This document shows positions 27,674 through 35,356 of a stretch of DNA of 64,000 bases, piece after piece. The first letter of the stretch is position 1. Every line of letters begins with the position of its first letter. The translations under genes and the position numbers were made by a program. Source of the DNA: Planococcus sp. PAMC 21323 (GTDB lineage: Bacteria > Bacillota > Bacilli > Bacillales_A > Planococcaceae); NCBI RefSeq assembly GCF_000785555.1, contig NZ_CP009129.1, positions 1,488,001 to 1,552,000 of the forward strand, given 5' to 3'. The notes under the pieces were generated by a model. It did not search any database. It worked only from the letters and a program-made list of their open reading frames with translations, and was not told the DNA's origin.

Positions 27674-28488
27674 TGAACAAACCTCGCGCGATTTTGAAGA
27701 TCATCCTGACTGCTGTAGTTTTTGTTTTAATATTCTTGCCTTTTATTCCGCTAGTTCTAACAAGTTTGTCGTTTGGTTGGCAATGGCCGGCCGTTTTACC
27801 AGAGTCGATTAGTTTTCGGGCGTGGAATTACGTGCTATTTGGCAGTTCGGGAACATGGCAAGCGGTCGGTATAAGTTTGCTAATTGCGTTAATTGTGACA
27901 GCTCTAAATATACTGCTCGCAGTACCAGCTGCCAATGCACTGGTGCGCAATTCGTTTCGTGGCAAATGGCTAATAGAAGCCATTATTTTTGCACCAATTA
28001 TTATTCCACCTTTTGTCGCAGTTATGGGCATTCATTTAACATTTTTAAGACTGGGATTAACAGAAACGATAGGAGGTGTGGTATTAGCTCATATTGCGCC
28101 GACCTTGCCCTATATGGTGCGTGCTATTATGATAAGTTATCAAACTTTATCTATCGATTGGGAAGACCAAGCTCGTATGCTCGGTGCAGGTCCTGTTTCT
28201 CGCTTTAGCTTTGTTGTATTGCCTCATTTATTACCTGGTATTATCGCTGGGGCAAGCTTGAGTATGTTAATTTCATTGGGTCAATACTTGATCACCTTTA
28301 TTATTGGTTCTGGTCAAGTAGTTACTTTGTCTATACTGTTATTTCCATTTATAAGCGGAGGAGACCCTGCAATCGCTTCGGCATATTCGTTAATGTTCGC
28401 AGGCATGGCAATCATGACCTTATTTGGATTAGACGTTCTTTTGAAAAAATACTACCAGCAGAAAAAAGCAGTAACAATTAACGACTAA
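27673..28488 (+). CDS. ABC transporter permease (YnjC C-terminal half-like)
   Basis: A 271-residue permease with six helices; the coupling loop is ARMLGAGPVSRFSFVVLPHLLPG near residue 175. The ATG at 27673 shares its first base with the stop codon of the preceding permease and follows GGGGTGGG, implying coupled translation. It forms a heterodimeric channel with the neighbour and works with the ATPase 12 bp downstream. Confidence 0.85.
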   Translation: MNKPRAILKIILTAVVFVLIFLPFIPLVLTSLSFGWQWPAVLPESISFRAWNYVLFGSSGTWQAVGISLLIALIVTALNILLAVPAANALVRNSFRGKWLIEAIIFAPIIIPPFVAVMGIHLTFLRLGLTETIGGVVLAHIAPTLPYMVRAIMISYQTLSIDWEDQARMLGAGPVSRFSFVVLPHLLPGIIAGASLSMLISLGQYLITFIIGSGQVVTLSILLFPFISGGDPAIASAYSLMFAGMAIMTLFGLDVLLKKYYQQKKAVTIND

Positions 28489-28500
28489 GGGAGTGAGAAT

Positions 28501-29574
28501 GTGAGTGATTTGCGAATTGTTGATATGGAAAAACAATATAAACAACCGCGACAAAAAGACAACTCTGCCTTTTCTTTGCATCCAGTCAATTTGACGATTC
28601 ACGAAGGCGAATTTTTCTCATTGCTTGGACCTTCTGGTTGTGGCAAAACGAGTCTTTTAAAGTTAGTTGCAGGTTTGCTTCAAGCCGATAGCGGAGAAAT
28701 CTGGATTGGTGATCAAAATTTAACTCGAGTCCCATCAGAAGAACGAAACTTCGCAATGGTTTTCCAACAATCGTTATTGTTTCCGCATATGACAATAGAA
28801 GAAAATGTTGCTTTCGGATTAAAGATGCAAAAAGTTAATAAAAAAGAGCGTTTAAAAAAAGCGCGCGATATGCTTGAGCACGTCGGACTCCGTGGCTACG
28901 GCAGCCGATTTCCTGACGAACTAAGTGGAGGCCAACAGCAACGCGTGGCCTTAGCAAGAGCATTGGTAGCCAATCCGCGCGTGTTATTAATGGATGAACC
29001 ATTTAGTGCACTAGATCCTGGACTGCGTGAGGAAATGCGTGATTTACTTAGCCGGATTCAACAAGAGTTTCGTGTCACCGTATTGTTTGTAACGCATGAC
29101 CGAGAAGAAGCCTTTACATTATCAGATCGTATTGCCGTAATGAGCCAAGGCACGGTGTTGCAAGTGGGAAGTGCAAAAGAGTTATACGAGCGTCCGAAAA
29201 CAACAAAGGTAGCCTCGTTCCTTGGCTTAAAAAATATCATAGAAGGAACTGTTGAAAAAGGTCGTTTTCAGTCTGCAGATGGTCGCTTTGAGTTTTTAGT
29301 AGAAGATGCCACGGAGACAGGTCCAAGTTGTTTGATCATACGACCTGAAGTATTGCAGGTCGTAACTGAAAATTCACCTTCACTGCGCGTCTTTCAAATT
29401 CACGGAGTGGTAGAACAGATCAAGTTTAACCACGGTTTTTATTCAGTTAAAATAAGCGTAGGAGACTCTCATTTAACTTGCAGTTTGACGAGTCAGCAAA
29501 TCGAGCTATTCAGCATAGGGCAAACCATTTCTCTACAAGCAGAGAGAAGGGATTTATGGGTTGTGAAAAAGTGA
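28501..29574 (+). CDS. ABC transporter ATP-binding protein (YnjD/PotA-like)
   Basis: A 357-residue ATPase: Walker A GPSGCGKTSLLK (about residue 44), Q-loop MVFQQSLLFPH, signature LSGGQQQRVALARAL, Walker B VLLMDEPFSALD and H-loop FVTHDREEA. After about residue 240 a C-terminal TOBE-like domain (LIIRPEVLQVV) follows, longer than E. coli YnjD, suggesting regulatory or subunit contacts as in PotA and CysA. GTG start with GGGAGTGAG upstream. Last gene of the operon; no strong terminator lies just after it, so some transcripts could enter the ars genes. Confidence 0.85.
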   Translation: MSDLRIVDMEKQYKQPRQKDNSAFSLHPVNLTIHEGEFFSLLGPSGCGKTSLLKLVAGLLQADSGEIWIGDQNLTRVPSEERNFAMVFQQSLLFPHMTIEENVAFGLKMQKVNKKERLKKARDMLEHVGLRGYGSRFPDELSGGQQQRVALARALVANPRVLLMDEPFSALDPGLREEMRDLLSRIQQEFRVTVLFVTHDREEAFTLSDRIAVMSQGTVLQVGSAKELYERPKTTKVASFLGLKNIIEGTVEKGRFQSADGRFEFLVEDATETGPSCLIIRPEVLQVVTENSPSLRVFQIHGVVEQIKFNHGFYSVKISVGDSHLTCSLTSQQIELFSIGQTISLQAERRDLWVVKK

Positions 29575-29751
29575 ATAATTTATATTCAGTACATTTTATT
29601 AAGTTATTCAATTTATTCATCTAAAAAATAGAAGATAAATGAATATTTATATTAAATTATTCATTACCACTTGATAACTCTTTAAATGAATATAAGCTTT
29701 GACTTATATAATAAGGTTGGCATACACTTAATCTAAAGGAGTGGATCTTAA
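29575..29751. promoter_or_regulatory. arsR promoter with repeated TATTCAT/ATGAATA half-sites
   Basis: This AT-rich gap contains five TTATTCA/ATGAATA-type elements near 29604, 29613, 29638, 29658 and 29694. AATGAATA (29638-29645) and TATTCATT (29658-29665) form a perfect inverted pair, a plausible ArsR operator. TTGACT near 29700 could be a -35 box for arsR. GGAG precedes the ATG. Confidence 0.5.
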
Positions 29752-30099
29752 ATGGAGACTTTATCAACACAATCTGCAGCTGACGTTACGGCTTGTCTAA
29801 AAGCTGTCAGCGATCCAACTCGTCTAATGATGATGAAATTGCTTGAGACGAACGAGTATTGCGTATGTCAATTTGTTGAAATGTTTGGCATGAGTCAGCC
29901 AGCAATTAGTCAACATTTGCGAAAGCTAAAACAAGTAGGGCTTTTAAACGAAAATAGAAGAGGGCAGTGGCGCTTTTATTCGATGAATATTGATTCAGCC
30001 CACGCCGACTTGCTGTTGGATATTTTAAGTCATATTAATGACTCGGATGCACAACTTCAATCTTTGCGTGCGAAAGAAAAACCGGTAGATTGCTTTTAA
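29752..30099 (+). CDS. arsR: ArsR/SmtB-family arsenic-responsive repressor
   Basis: A 115-residue winged-helix repressor. The ELCVCDL-type metalloid site appears as NEYCVCQFVEMF (Cys pair at about residues 41 and 43) at the start of the DNA-binding helix region MSQPAISQHLRKLKQVGLL. This Cys-x-Cys placement is that of As(III)/Sb(III)-sensing ArsR rather than zinc sensors. It is 30 bp upstream of an arsenate reductase gene and probably represses both. No arsB or acr3 pump gene is in the operon. Confidence 0.85.
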   Translation: METLSTQSAADVTACLKAVSDPTRLMMMKLLETNEYCVCQFVEMFGMSQPAISQHLRKLKQVGLLNENRRGQWRFYSMNIDSAHADLLLDILSHINDSDAQLQSLRAKEKPVDCF

Positions 30100-30129
30100 A
30101 ACTATAGCTATGTTAAAGGAGAATCAAGT

Positions 30130-30549
30130 ATGACGAAAAAAATTATTTACTTTTTATGCACAGGAAATTCTTGCCGTAGCCAAATGGCTGAAGGTTGGGC
30201 AAAACAACATTTAGCACCCGAGTGGGACGTATACAGTGCAGGAATTGAAGCTCACGGATTAAATCCAAATGCTGTGAAAGCAATGAATGAAGTGGCTATT
30301 GATATCTCTACTCAAACTTCAGACATTATTGACGAAGAGTTGCTCAACCGCGCGGATTTTATCGTGACTCTTTGCGGCGATGCAGCGGATAAATGTCCAA
30401 TGACGCCTAATCATATTCGCCGCGAACATTGGGGTTTTGAAGACCCGGCAAAAGCACAAGGAACAGAAGAAGAAAAATGGACTGTTTTTCAAACGGTTCG
30501 TGATGCTATCGGAACGCGCATAGAATCGTTTGCGAAAACAGGTATCTAA
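30130..30549 (+). CDS. arsC: Thioredoxin-coupled arsenate reductase
   Basis: A 139-residue enzyme of the low-molecular-weight phosphatase fold, pI258/B. subtilis ArsC type. The nucleophile loop [15 protein letters not shown] (Cys about residue 11) and the redox pair in [14 protein letters not shown] are present, followed by [10 protein letters not shown]. It reduces arsenate to arsenite using thioredoxin. GGAG upstream of the ATG. The arsenite exporter needed for resistance must be elsewhere. Confidence 0.9.
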   Translation: MTKKIIYFLCTGNSCRSQMAEGWAKQHLAPEWDVYSAGIEAHGLNPNAVKAMNEVAIDISTQTSDIIDEELLNRADFIVTLCGDAADKCPMTPNHIRREHWGFEDPAKAQGTEEEKWTVFQTVRDAIGTRIESFAKTGI

Positions 30550-30562
30550 TAGACTAATTTTT

Positions 30563-30596
30563 ACCCCCACAAGCTTATAAAAAGGCTTGTGGGGGT
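30563..30596 (+). terminator. Rho-independent terminator after arsC
   Basis: 12-bp perfect stem ACCCCCACAAGC / GCTTGTGGGGGT with a 10-nt loop and T-rich tail. Confidence 0.9.
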
Positions 30597-30709
30597 TTAT
30601 TTATTTAAATTGTCGACCTATTCCGATAACTGTATTGACACAGTTGAGAGGGCTAATTATACTTGCTATATAACAGAGTTAGTTATTTTCACACGAGAGG
30701 GGTCATATA

Positions 30710-32305
30710 ATGTTAGCAACATTAACACCACTAGATTGGAAACGTCGTGCAGTAAAATACTATCCAGAAAAAGTAGCAGTGATTGATGGAGATAAAAAGT
30801 TTACATACAAGGAATTTGGCAAACGGGTAGATCAGCTCTCCATCGCTTTACATAAAGCGGGTATTGGCAATAATGATCATGTGGCGGTTATGCTGCCGAA
30901 TAATCACGCCATGCTCGAATGCTTTTACGGCATTCCACCACTCGGAGCGGTTATCGTACCGCTCAATTACCGATTATCAACAAAAGATTTAACGTATATT
31001 TTAAAACATAGTGATGCAAAAATACTCATAGTAGATGCGGAATTTGGCAAAATGCTTGAAGAAGTGCAAGATGAGCTGCCGATTGAAACGTACATTGTTG
31101 TCGCAGTAGATGGAACGGAATCCGCAATTAAAGGTGAAGACTACGAAGACTTTATCGGAAACATAGCAGTTGATGCAAAAGTTCCTCAAGTTGAGTTAGA
31201 TGAAAACCAAATGCTGTCGCTAAATTATACGAGCGGTACAACGTCTAGTCCAAAAGGCGTTATGCAAACGCACCGCACCAATTACATGAATGCTGCGAAT
31301 TTCTTGCACCATTTAGAGATCAAATATGATGACGTGTATTTACATACTTTGCCAATGTTTCATACGAACGGATGGGGTGGTGTATGGGCAATTACTGCAG
31401 CGGGAGCGACGCATGTTTGTTTGCGTAAAGTTGATCCACCTCTGATTTTAGATCTATTTGAAAATCATGGCATCACGTCACTTTGCGGTGCACCGACCGT
31501 AGTCAATATGCTCGTCAATGAACCAAAAGCGAATAGACTTCAGTTAACACAAACGATCCGGATGGGAACTGCAGGTGCACCACCAGCCGCAGCACTTATT
31601 GCGAAAGCGCAAAGTATTCTCGGGTTGAATATGATGCATGTATACGGATTGACTGAAACTTCACCGTTTATCCTTTATTGCGAATGGAAAAACGAGTTTA
31701 ATGACTTGGATCCTGAACAACAAGCATCTATAAAAGCACGCCAAGGGATAGAGCTCGCTTTTAACGGCGAAACAAAAGTCGTCAACCAAGAAGACGGCGA
31801 AGAAGTAGCCTGGAACGGCAAAGAACTTGGTGAGATTGTCACGCGTGGCAACGTCGTTATGGCCGGTTACTACAAAGATCCTGAAAAAACAGCAGAAGCT
31901 ATTCGCGATGGTTGGTTTTATACAGGGGATTTAGCAGTGACGCATCCGGATGGCTTTATCGAAATCCAAGATCGTATTAAAGACATGATCATTTCTGGAG
32001 GCGAAAACATTTCTTCAACTGAAATCGAAGGGGTCTTGTACAATCATCCGGCCATTGCTGAAGTGGCTGTGATTGCCGTGCCGGACGAAAAGTGGGGGGA
32101 AGTACCAAAAGCCATTATTGTGCTGCATGAAGGAGTACAAGCAACAGAACAAGAAATTCTCGATTATACACGCGAACACATGTCACGCTTTAAAGTACCA
32201 AAATCAGTAGACTTTGTTGAGGCTTTACCGAAAACGGCAACAGGGAAACTGCAGAAATTCCAGTTGCGCGAAATGTACTGGGGTAGCGGGAAAAAAGTAA
32301 ATTAA
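30710..32305 (+). CDS. Acyl-CoA synthetase (AMP-forming)
   Basis: A 531-residue member of the adenylate-forming superfamily. P-loop YTSGTTSSPKGVMQTH (about 170-185), YGLTETSPF (about 315), YTGDLAVTHPDGFIEIQDRIKDMI and the C-terminal Lys in LPKTATGKLQKF are present. Length and sequence fit medium/long-chain fatty-acid CoA ligases used in fatty-acid activation. AGAGGGG precedes the ATG at 30710. Monocistronic between two terminators. Chain-length preference cannot be read. Confidence 0.85.
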   Translation: MLATLTPLDWKRRAVKYYPEKVAVIDGDKKFTYKEFGKRVDQLSIALHKAGIGNNDHVAVMLPNNHAMLECFYGIPPLGAVIVPLNYRLSTKDLTYILKHSDAKILIVDAEFGKMLEEVQDELPIETYIVVAVDGTESAIKGEDYEDFIGNIAVDAKVPQVELDENQMLSLNYTSGTTSSPKGVMQTHRTNYMNAANFLHHLEIKYDDVYLHTLPMFHTNGWGGVWAITAAGATHVCLRKVDPPLILDLFENHGITSLCGAPTVVNMLVNEPKANRLQLTQTIRMGTAGAPPAAALIAKAQSILGLNMMHVYGLTETSPFILYCEWKNEFNDLDPEQQASIKARQGIELAFNGETKVVNQEDGEEVAWNGKELGEIVTRGNVVMAGYYKDPEKTAEAIRDGWFYTGDLAVTHPDGFIEIQDRIKDMIISGGENISSTEIEGVLYNHPAIAEVAVIAVPDEKWGEVPKAIIVLHEGVQATEQEILDYTREHMSRFKVPKSVDFVEALPKTATGKLQKFQLREMYWGSGKKVN

Positions 32306-32310
32306 ATTTT

Positions 32311-32353
32311 AAAACCGTTTATCCATGAGATTGTGCATGGATAGACGGTTTTT
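32311..32353 (+). terminator. Rho-independent terminator
   Basis: AAAACCGT-TATCCATG / CATGGATA-ACGGTTTT stem with one bulge pair and a T-run. Confidence 0.85.
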
Positions 32354-32367
32354 GTGATTGGTTAACA

Positions 32368-32529
32368 TTACAAAATGGCTACAAAAACTAACGTGACTAT
32401 TAAACTTATGACGGTTGAATTAACCCAGTAATTTTTGTCACGAATATTCAGCAGAAGAAAACCAACAATAAAATTAATGAATAACATCGCGATAAACACA
32501 AGTGTAACGGTGCTCATTATATATATCAT
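32368..32529 (-). CDS. Small membrane protein of 53 residues
   Basis: A short minus-strand frame starting at ATG 32529 with CGGAG 9 nt upstream. The product has two hydrophobic helices (TLVFIAMLFINFIVGFLLL and TVISLIVTLVFVAIL) joined by a charged turn with RDKNYW. The good ribosome-binding site and the two-helix design support a real gene. No family recognised. It lies downstream of another minus-strand small gene (32714-33034). Confidence 0.5.
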   Translation of the reverse strand: MIYIMSTVTLVFIAMLFINFIVGFLLLNIRDKNYWVNSTVISLIVTLVFVAIL

Positions 32530-32713
32530 CTAGTCAATCTCCGTTCGGTTTATTTTTTACCTTTGATTTCTTCTGAAAGTTTGACGATTTTTAATTTTAA
32601 TTTTCAATCGTTTTGAGTTTTTTTAAATAATACTTAGTGAACAATGACAATGAGTACAATAGCCATACCTACAAAAACCCCCATTGCATTATTCAACTAT
32701 CTATTAAGCTGTT

Positions 32714-33034
32714 TTACTGGCTAGTTTCGATTAAGTTGTTTGTGTTATCTTCTATCGAAACCAAAGATCCATCGCCGCTCAGTTTCACTTCTAAATAGTA
32801 CTTTCTCTGTTGTTTATTTTGCACGATAACAAAATAATTACCTCGGCCGAAATCATATTTAGTTCCTCCACGAGACAAATTAGTACTCTCGCTATATTCA
32901 GTTACCACAAATTCTTTAGCATAATTAAATGCAGCCATTTTATTTTCTTTGTGTTCATAATACAAAGAAGCTGCGCCAACGATGATTCCGATAAACAAAA
33001 GGGAAGACAAGCATGCGATTACGATTTTTTTCAT
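32714..33034 (-). CDS. Small exported or membrane-anchored protein, function unknown
   Basis: A 106-residue protein with an N-terminal membrane segment (VIACLSSLLFIGIIVGAASLYY) and a polar extracytoplasmic part of about 80 residues ending with YYLEVKLSGDGSLVSIEDN. The shape recalls small DUF3139-like proteins but I cannot assign it firmly. The ATG at 33034 is preceded by GAGGTAAA. Between it and 32529 lies about 180 bp of AT-rich sequence with no other gene. Confidence 0.65.
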   Translation of the reverse strand: MKKIVIACLSSLLFIGIIVGAASLYYEHKENKMAAFNYAKEFVVTEYSESTNLSRGGTKYDFGRGNYFVIVQNKQQRKYYLEVKLSGDGSLVSIEDNTNNLIETSQ

Positions 33035-33346
33035 GAAATTTACCTCTACAATTTAATGATAGTTATAATGTTGGTTTCGAATGGGTGTAACCTATGTAAA
33101 TAATTTATCAAACTTTCCAGGCATAATCCGGTAGTTTTTAACTTCTGTCATATATGTTGTGAAATTTAGAGGAAATCCAATTTGCTTACTGACTAAACTG
33201 ATTGATGGAAGCATTTTAAACATATAAATCTTGAGATAGCCCTATTATATCTCGGCACTGAGTACCGTTTTCTAAAATTTCCTTTGCATACTGTCTGACA
33301 ATGCAATTAACAACTATAAACTTAAGACTCGAATTCGAATACTATA
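33035..33346. other. Intergenic stretch with no recognisable feature
   Basis: About 310 bp, AT-rich, no coding-like frame with a ribosome-binding site and no clear hairpin; it leads into the Fur-box promoter. Confidence 0.4.
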
Positions 33347-33395
33347 TTGACATTTCTTATCATGCATTTATAATTGATTATGATAATCATTTTCA
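33347..33395 (+). promoter_or_regulatory. Strong sigma-A promoter overlapped by a Fur box
   Basis: Perfect -35 TTGACA (33347-33352) and -10 TATAAT (33369-33374), 16-bp spacer. Directly after the -10 lies TGATTATGATAATCA (33375-33389), a perfect 7-1-7 inverted repeat one base per half from the B. subtilis Fur consensus; the overlapping TGATAATCATTTTCA (33381-33395) differs from the consensus by one base. Fur bound here would block transcription start. The first complete gene downstream is the carrier-protein gene at 33629. Confidence 0.75.
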
Positions 33396-33628
33396 ATTAG
33401 CTCGAGTAAATAAAAGGAGCTAGTCCAAGCCACATGACGATTTTAAAAATGCATGAACTAATGAATTCAAAGCGAAACTAGTTTTAAAGACCATATAAGT
33501 AAGTAGAGCGGAGGACGAGTTAGGTTCAATTTCAAAAAGCAGTAGTATAGTTGGCAGCTATAAAGTTATTTCCGCAAAAAAGATTTTCACAGATGCAAGT
33601 GACAGTATGGTTCGAAAGGGTGTAAATG
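33396..33628 (+). other. Leader or gene remnant between the Fur-box promoter and the dlt-like cluster
   Basis: The 233-nt stretch begins with an AAAGGAG site followed by a 15-codon frame at 33434-33481 (MTILKMHELMNSKRN), and later a 25-codon frame reading to the TAA just before the carrier-protein gene (33549-33625). Either this is a long 5' leader with short peptides or the residue of a deleted iron-regulated gene. Confidence 0.35.
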
Positions 33629-33877
33629 ATGAAAAATATCGAAAAATACAGAAATGCTTTTATAGATGCGTTGGAATTAGAAGAGGACGAGGTAAGTGAA
33701 GATTTGGCATTAGGAGAAACAAGTGAATGGGATTCACTTGGACATATGATTCTCATTTCTACGATGGAGGAAGTTTTCGATGTGTCATTAGATTCTGAAT
33801 GGATGACAGAGTTCAATTCTTACCTGTCAGGGATAGAGCTATTGAATCGTTTGGGAGTAGACTTTGTAAATGAATAG
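33629..33877 (+). CDS. Acyl/peptidyl carrier protein (DltC-like)
   Basis: An 82-residue acidic helical protein. EWDSLGHMILISTMEEVF holds the phosphopantetheine attachment Ser (about residue 37) and helix II of a carrier protein. It is the first gene of a four-gene cluster whose members parallel DltC, DltA, DltB and DltD, in that order. It probably carries an activated acyl or aminoacyl group as a thioester from the AMP ligase to the MBOAT protein. ATG ATG start; the second (33629) is better spaced from AAAGGG. It overlaps the ligase gene by 8 bp. Confidence 0.8.
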   Translation: MKNIEKYRNAFIDALELEEDEVSEDLALGETSEWDSLGHMILISTMEEVFDVSLDSEWMTEFNSYLSGIELLNRLGVDFVNE

Positions 33878-35264
33878 TTTCAAAAATTTTGAGGTGTTCG
33901 GAAACCGCACCGCTGTAGTTGCTGAACGAGACTATTCGTACGCTGAAATGGTGGATATTGCGGACGCTATTTGCGGTAAAGTAGGTGAAAGAACACTTGT
34001 TTTTTGTTTGTGTTCAAATAACAAAGAATCTTTATTTGGCTACGTAGGTTTTCTTAGAGGTCATGTTGTACCGGTCCTTTTGGATGCATCTATACAGACT
34101 GAGCGGTTGAATAAACTGATTACTATATATAAGCCTGCATACATTTGGGCGAGTAGTGATAATCAAGGGCTAATAAACACAATGGGTCGCTCATTTGTGT
34201 ATGGTGAATACACATTATTCAAAAGTCCGACATTTTACCAGCATAAGCTTGATGAACATCTTGCGCTTCTTTTAACAACCTCAGGAAGTACCGGTAGCCC
34301 CAAATTTGTTCGCTTAAGCTACGAAAACGTCTTTAAAAATGCTGAATCGATTGTGAAGTACCTTGAGATTAAAGCGGACGATAAGCCAATCACAACACTT
34401 CCAATGAATTACTCTTATGGTCTATCGATCATCAACAGCCATTTTATATGCGGCGCGACAATTATTGTCACGGATGCATCGATCGTAAAAAAAGAGTTTT
34501 GGAACTTATGTAAAGAGCAGGGAGCAACAACTTTTGGTGGAGTTCCTTTCGTGTACGAAATGCTTGATAGGTTGAAGTTTGAAGACTTTGATTTGCCGAG
34601 TTTAAAAACACTCACGCAAGCGGGTGGAAAACTAAACTCAACGCTGTCGTCTAAATTTGCGGAGGTATGCAATCAAAAAGGGATTCGATTTTTCACGATG
34701 TACGGTCAAACAGAAGCAACGGCGCGGATGAGCTATTTGCCTGCTGAAAAAAACCTTGATAAAGCCGGAAGCATCGGGATTGCCATTCCAGGTGGAGAAC
34801 TGATGCTGCAAAATGACAACGGCAACTGCATTACAATACCTAACGTGATCGGCGAATTGATCTATAAAGGTGCAAATGTTTCTCTAGGGTATGCGGAGTC
34901 GTTAGGCGACTTGTCGAAAAAAGATGAGAATAACGGGACGTTGCATACAGGTGATCTGGCGTACTTTGACCAAGAAGGATATTTCTTTGTAACAGGGCGC
35001 ATCAAACGAATAATTAAAATCGCTGGAAGCCGAATCAGCTTAGATGAAGTGGAAGGGCTTTTAAATGAGTATGGTCACGAATGTGTCTGCGCCGGAGCGG
35101 ATGATCAACTACATATCTATACATTAAAAGAAGACCGTATTCAAATTAAAAAAATAATTAAGGAAAACTTAAACTTAAAGGGCTTTAAAGTTATGAGAAT
35201 TGAGAAAATTCCACGCAACCATTTTGGGAAGATACTCTATAGCGAGTTACCTGAATCTAAATGA
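33870..35264 (+). CDS. AMP-forming ligase of a dlt-like cluster (DltA-like)
   Basis: A 464-residue adenylate-forming enzyme, shorter than acyl-CoA synthetases. P-loop LTTSGSTGSPKFVRLS (about residue 135), MYGQTEATARMSYLP, HTGDLAYFDQEGYFFVTGRIKRIIKI and a C-terminal FGKILYSEL (catalytic Lys) are visible. Its gene starts inside the end of the carrier-protein gene, so it likely loads that protein. Which acid it activates cannot be told by eye: a D-alanine DltA is one option, a fatty or hydroxy acid another. Confidence 0.8.
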   Translation: MNSFKNFEVFGNRTAVVAERDYSYAEMVDIADAICGKVGERTLVFCLCSNNKESLFGYVGFLRGHVVPVLLDASIQTERLNKLITIYKPAYIWASSDNQGLINTMGRSFVYGEYTLFKSPTFYQHKLDEHLALLLTTSGSTGSPKFVRLSYENVFKNAESIVKYLEIKADDKPITTLPMNYSYGLSIINSHFICGATIIVTDASIVKKEFWNLCKEQGATTFGGVPFVYEMLDRLKFEDFDLPSLKTLTQAGGKLNSTLSSKFAEVCNQKGIRFFTMYGQTEATARMSYLPAEKNLDKAGSIGIAIPGGELMLQNDNGNCITIPNVIGELIYKGANVSLGYAESLGDLSKKDENNGTLHTGDLAYFDQEGYFFVTGRIKRIIKIAGSRISLDEVEGLLNEYGHECVCAGADDQLHIYTLKEDRIQIKKIIKENLNLKGFKVMRIEKIPRNHFGKILYSELPESK

Positions 35265-35356
35265 TTTACGGCTATTTGAACCCGAAACCATAAAAGCACG
35301 ATACGTAAAAATCGTTTTATGAAAAATCTTAAGTTTATTTTTGATCAGGTGATTAG

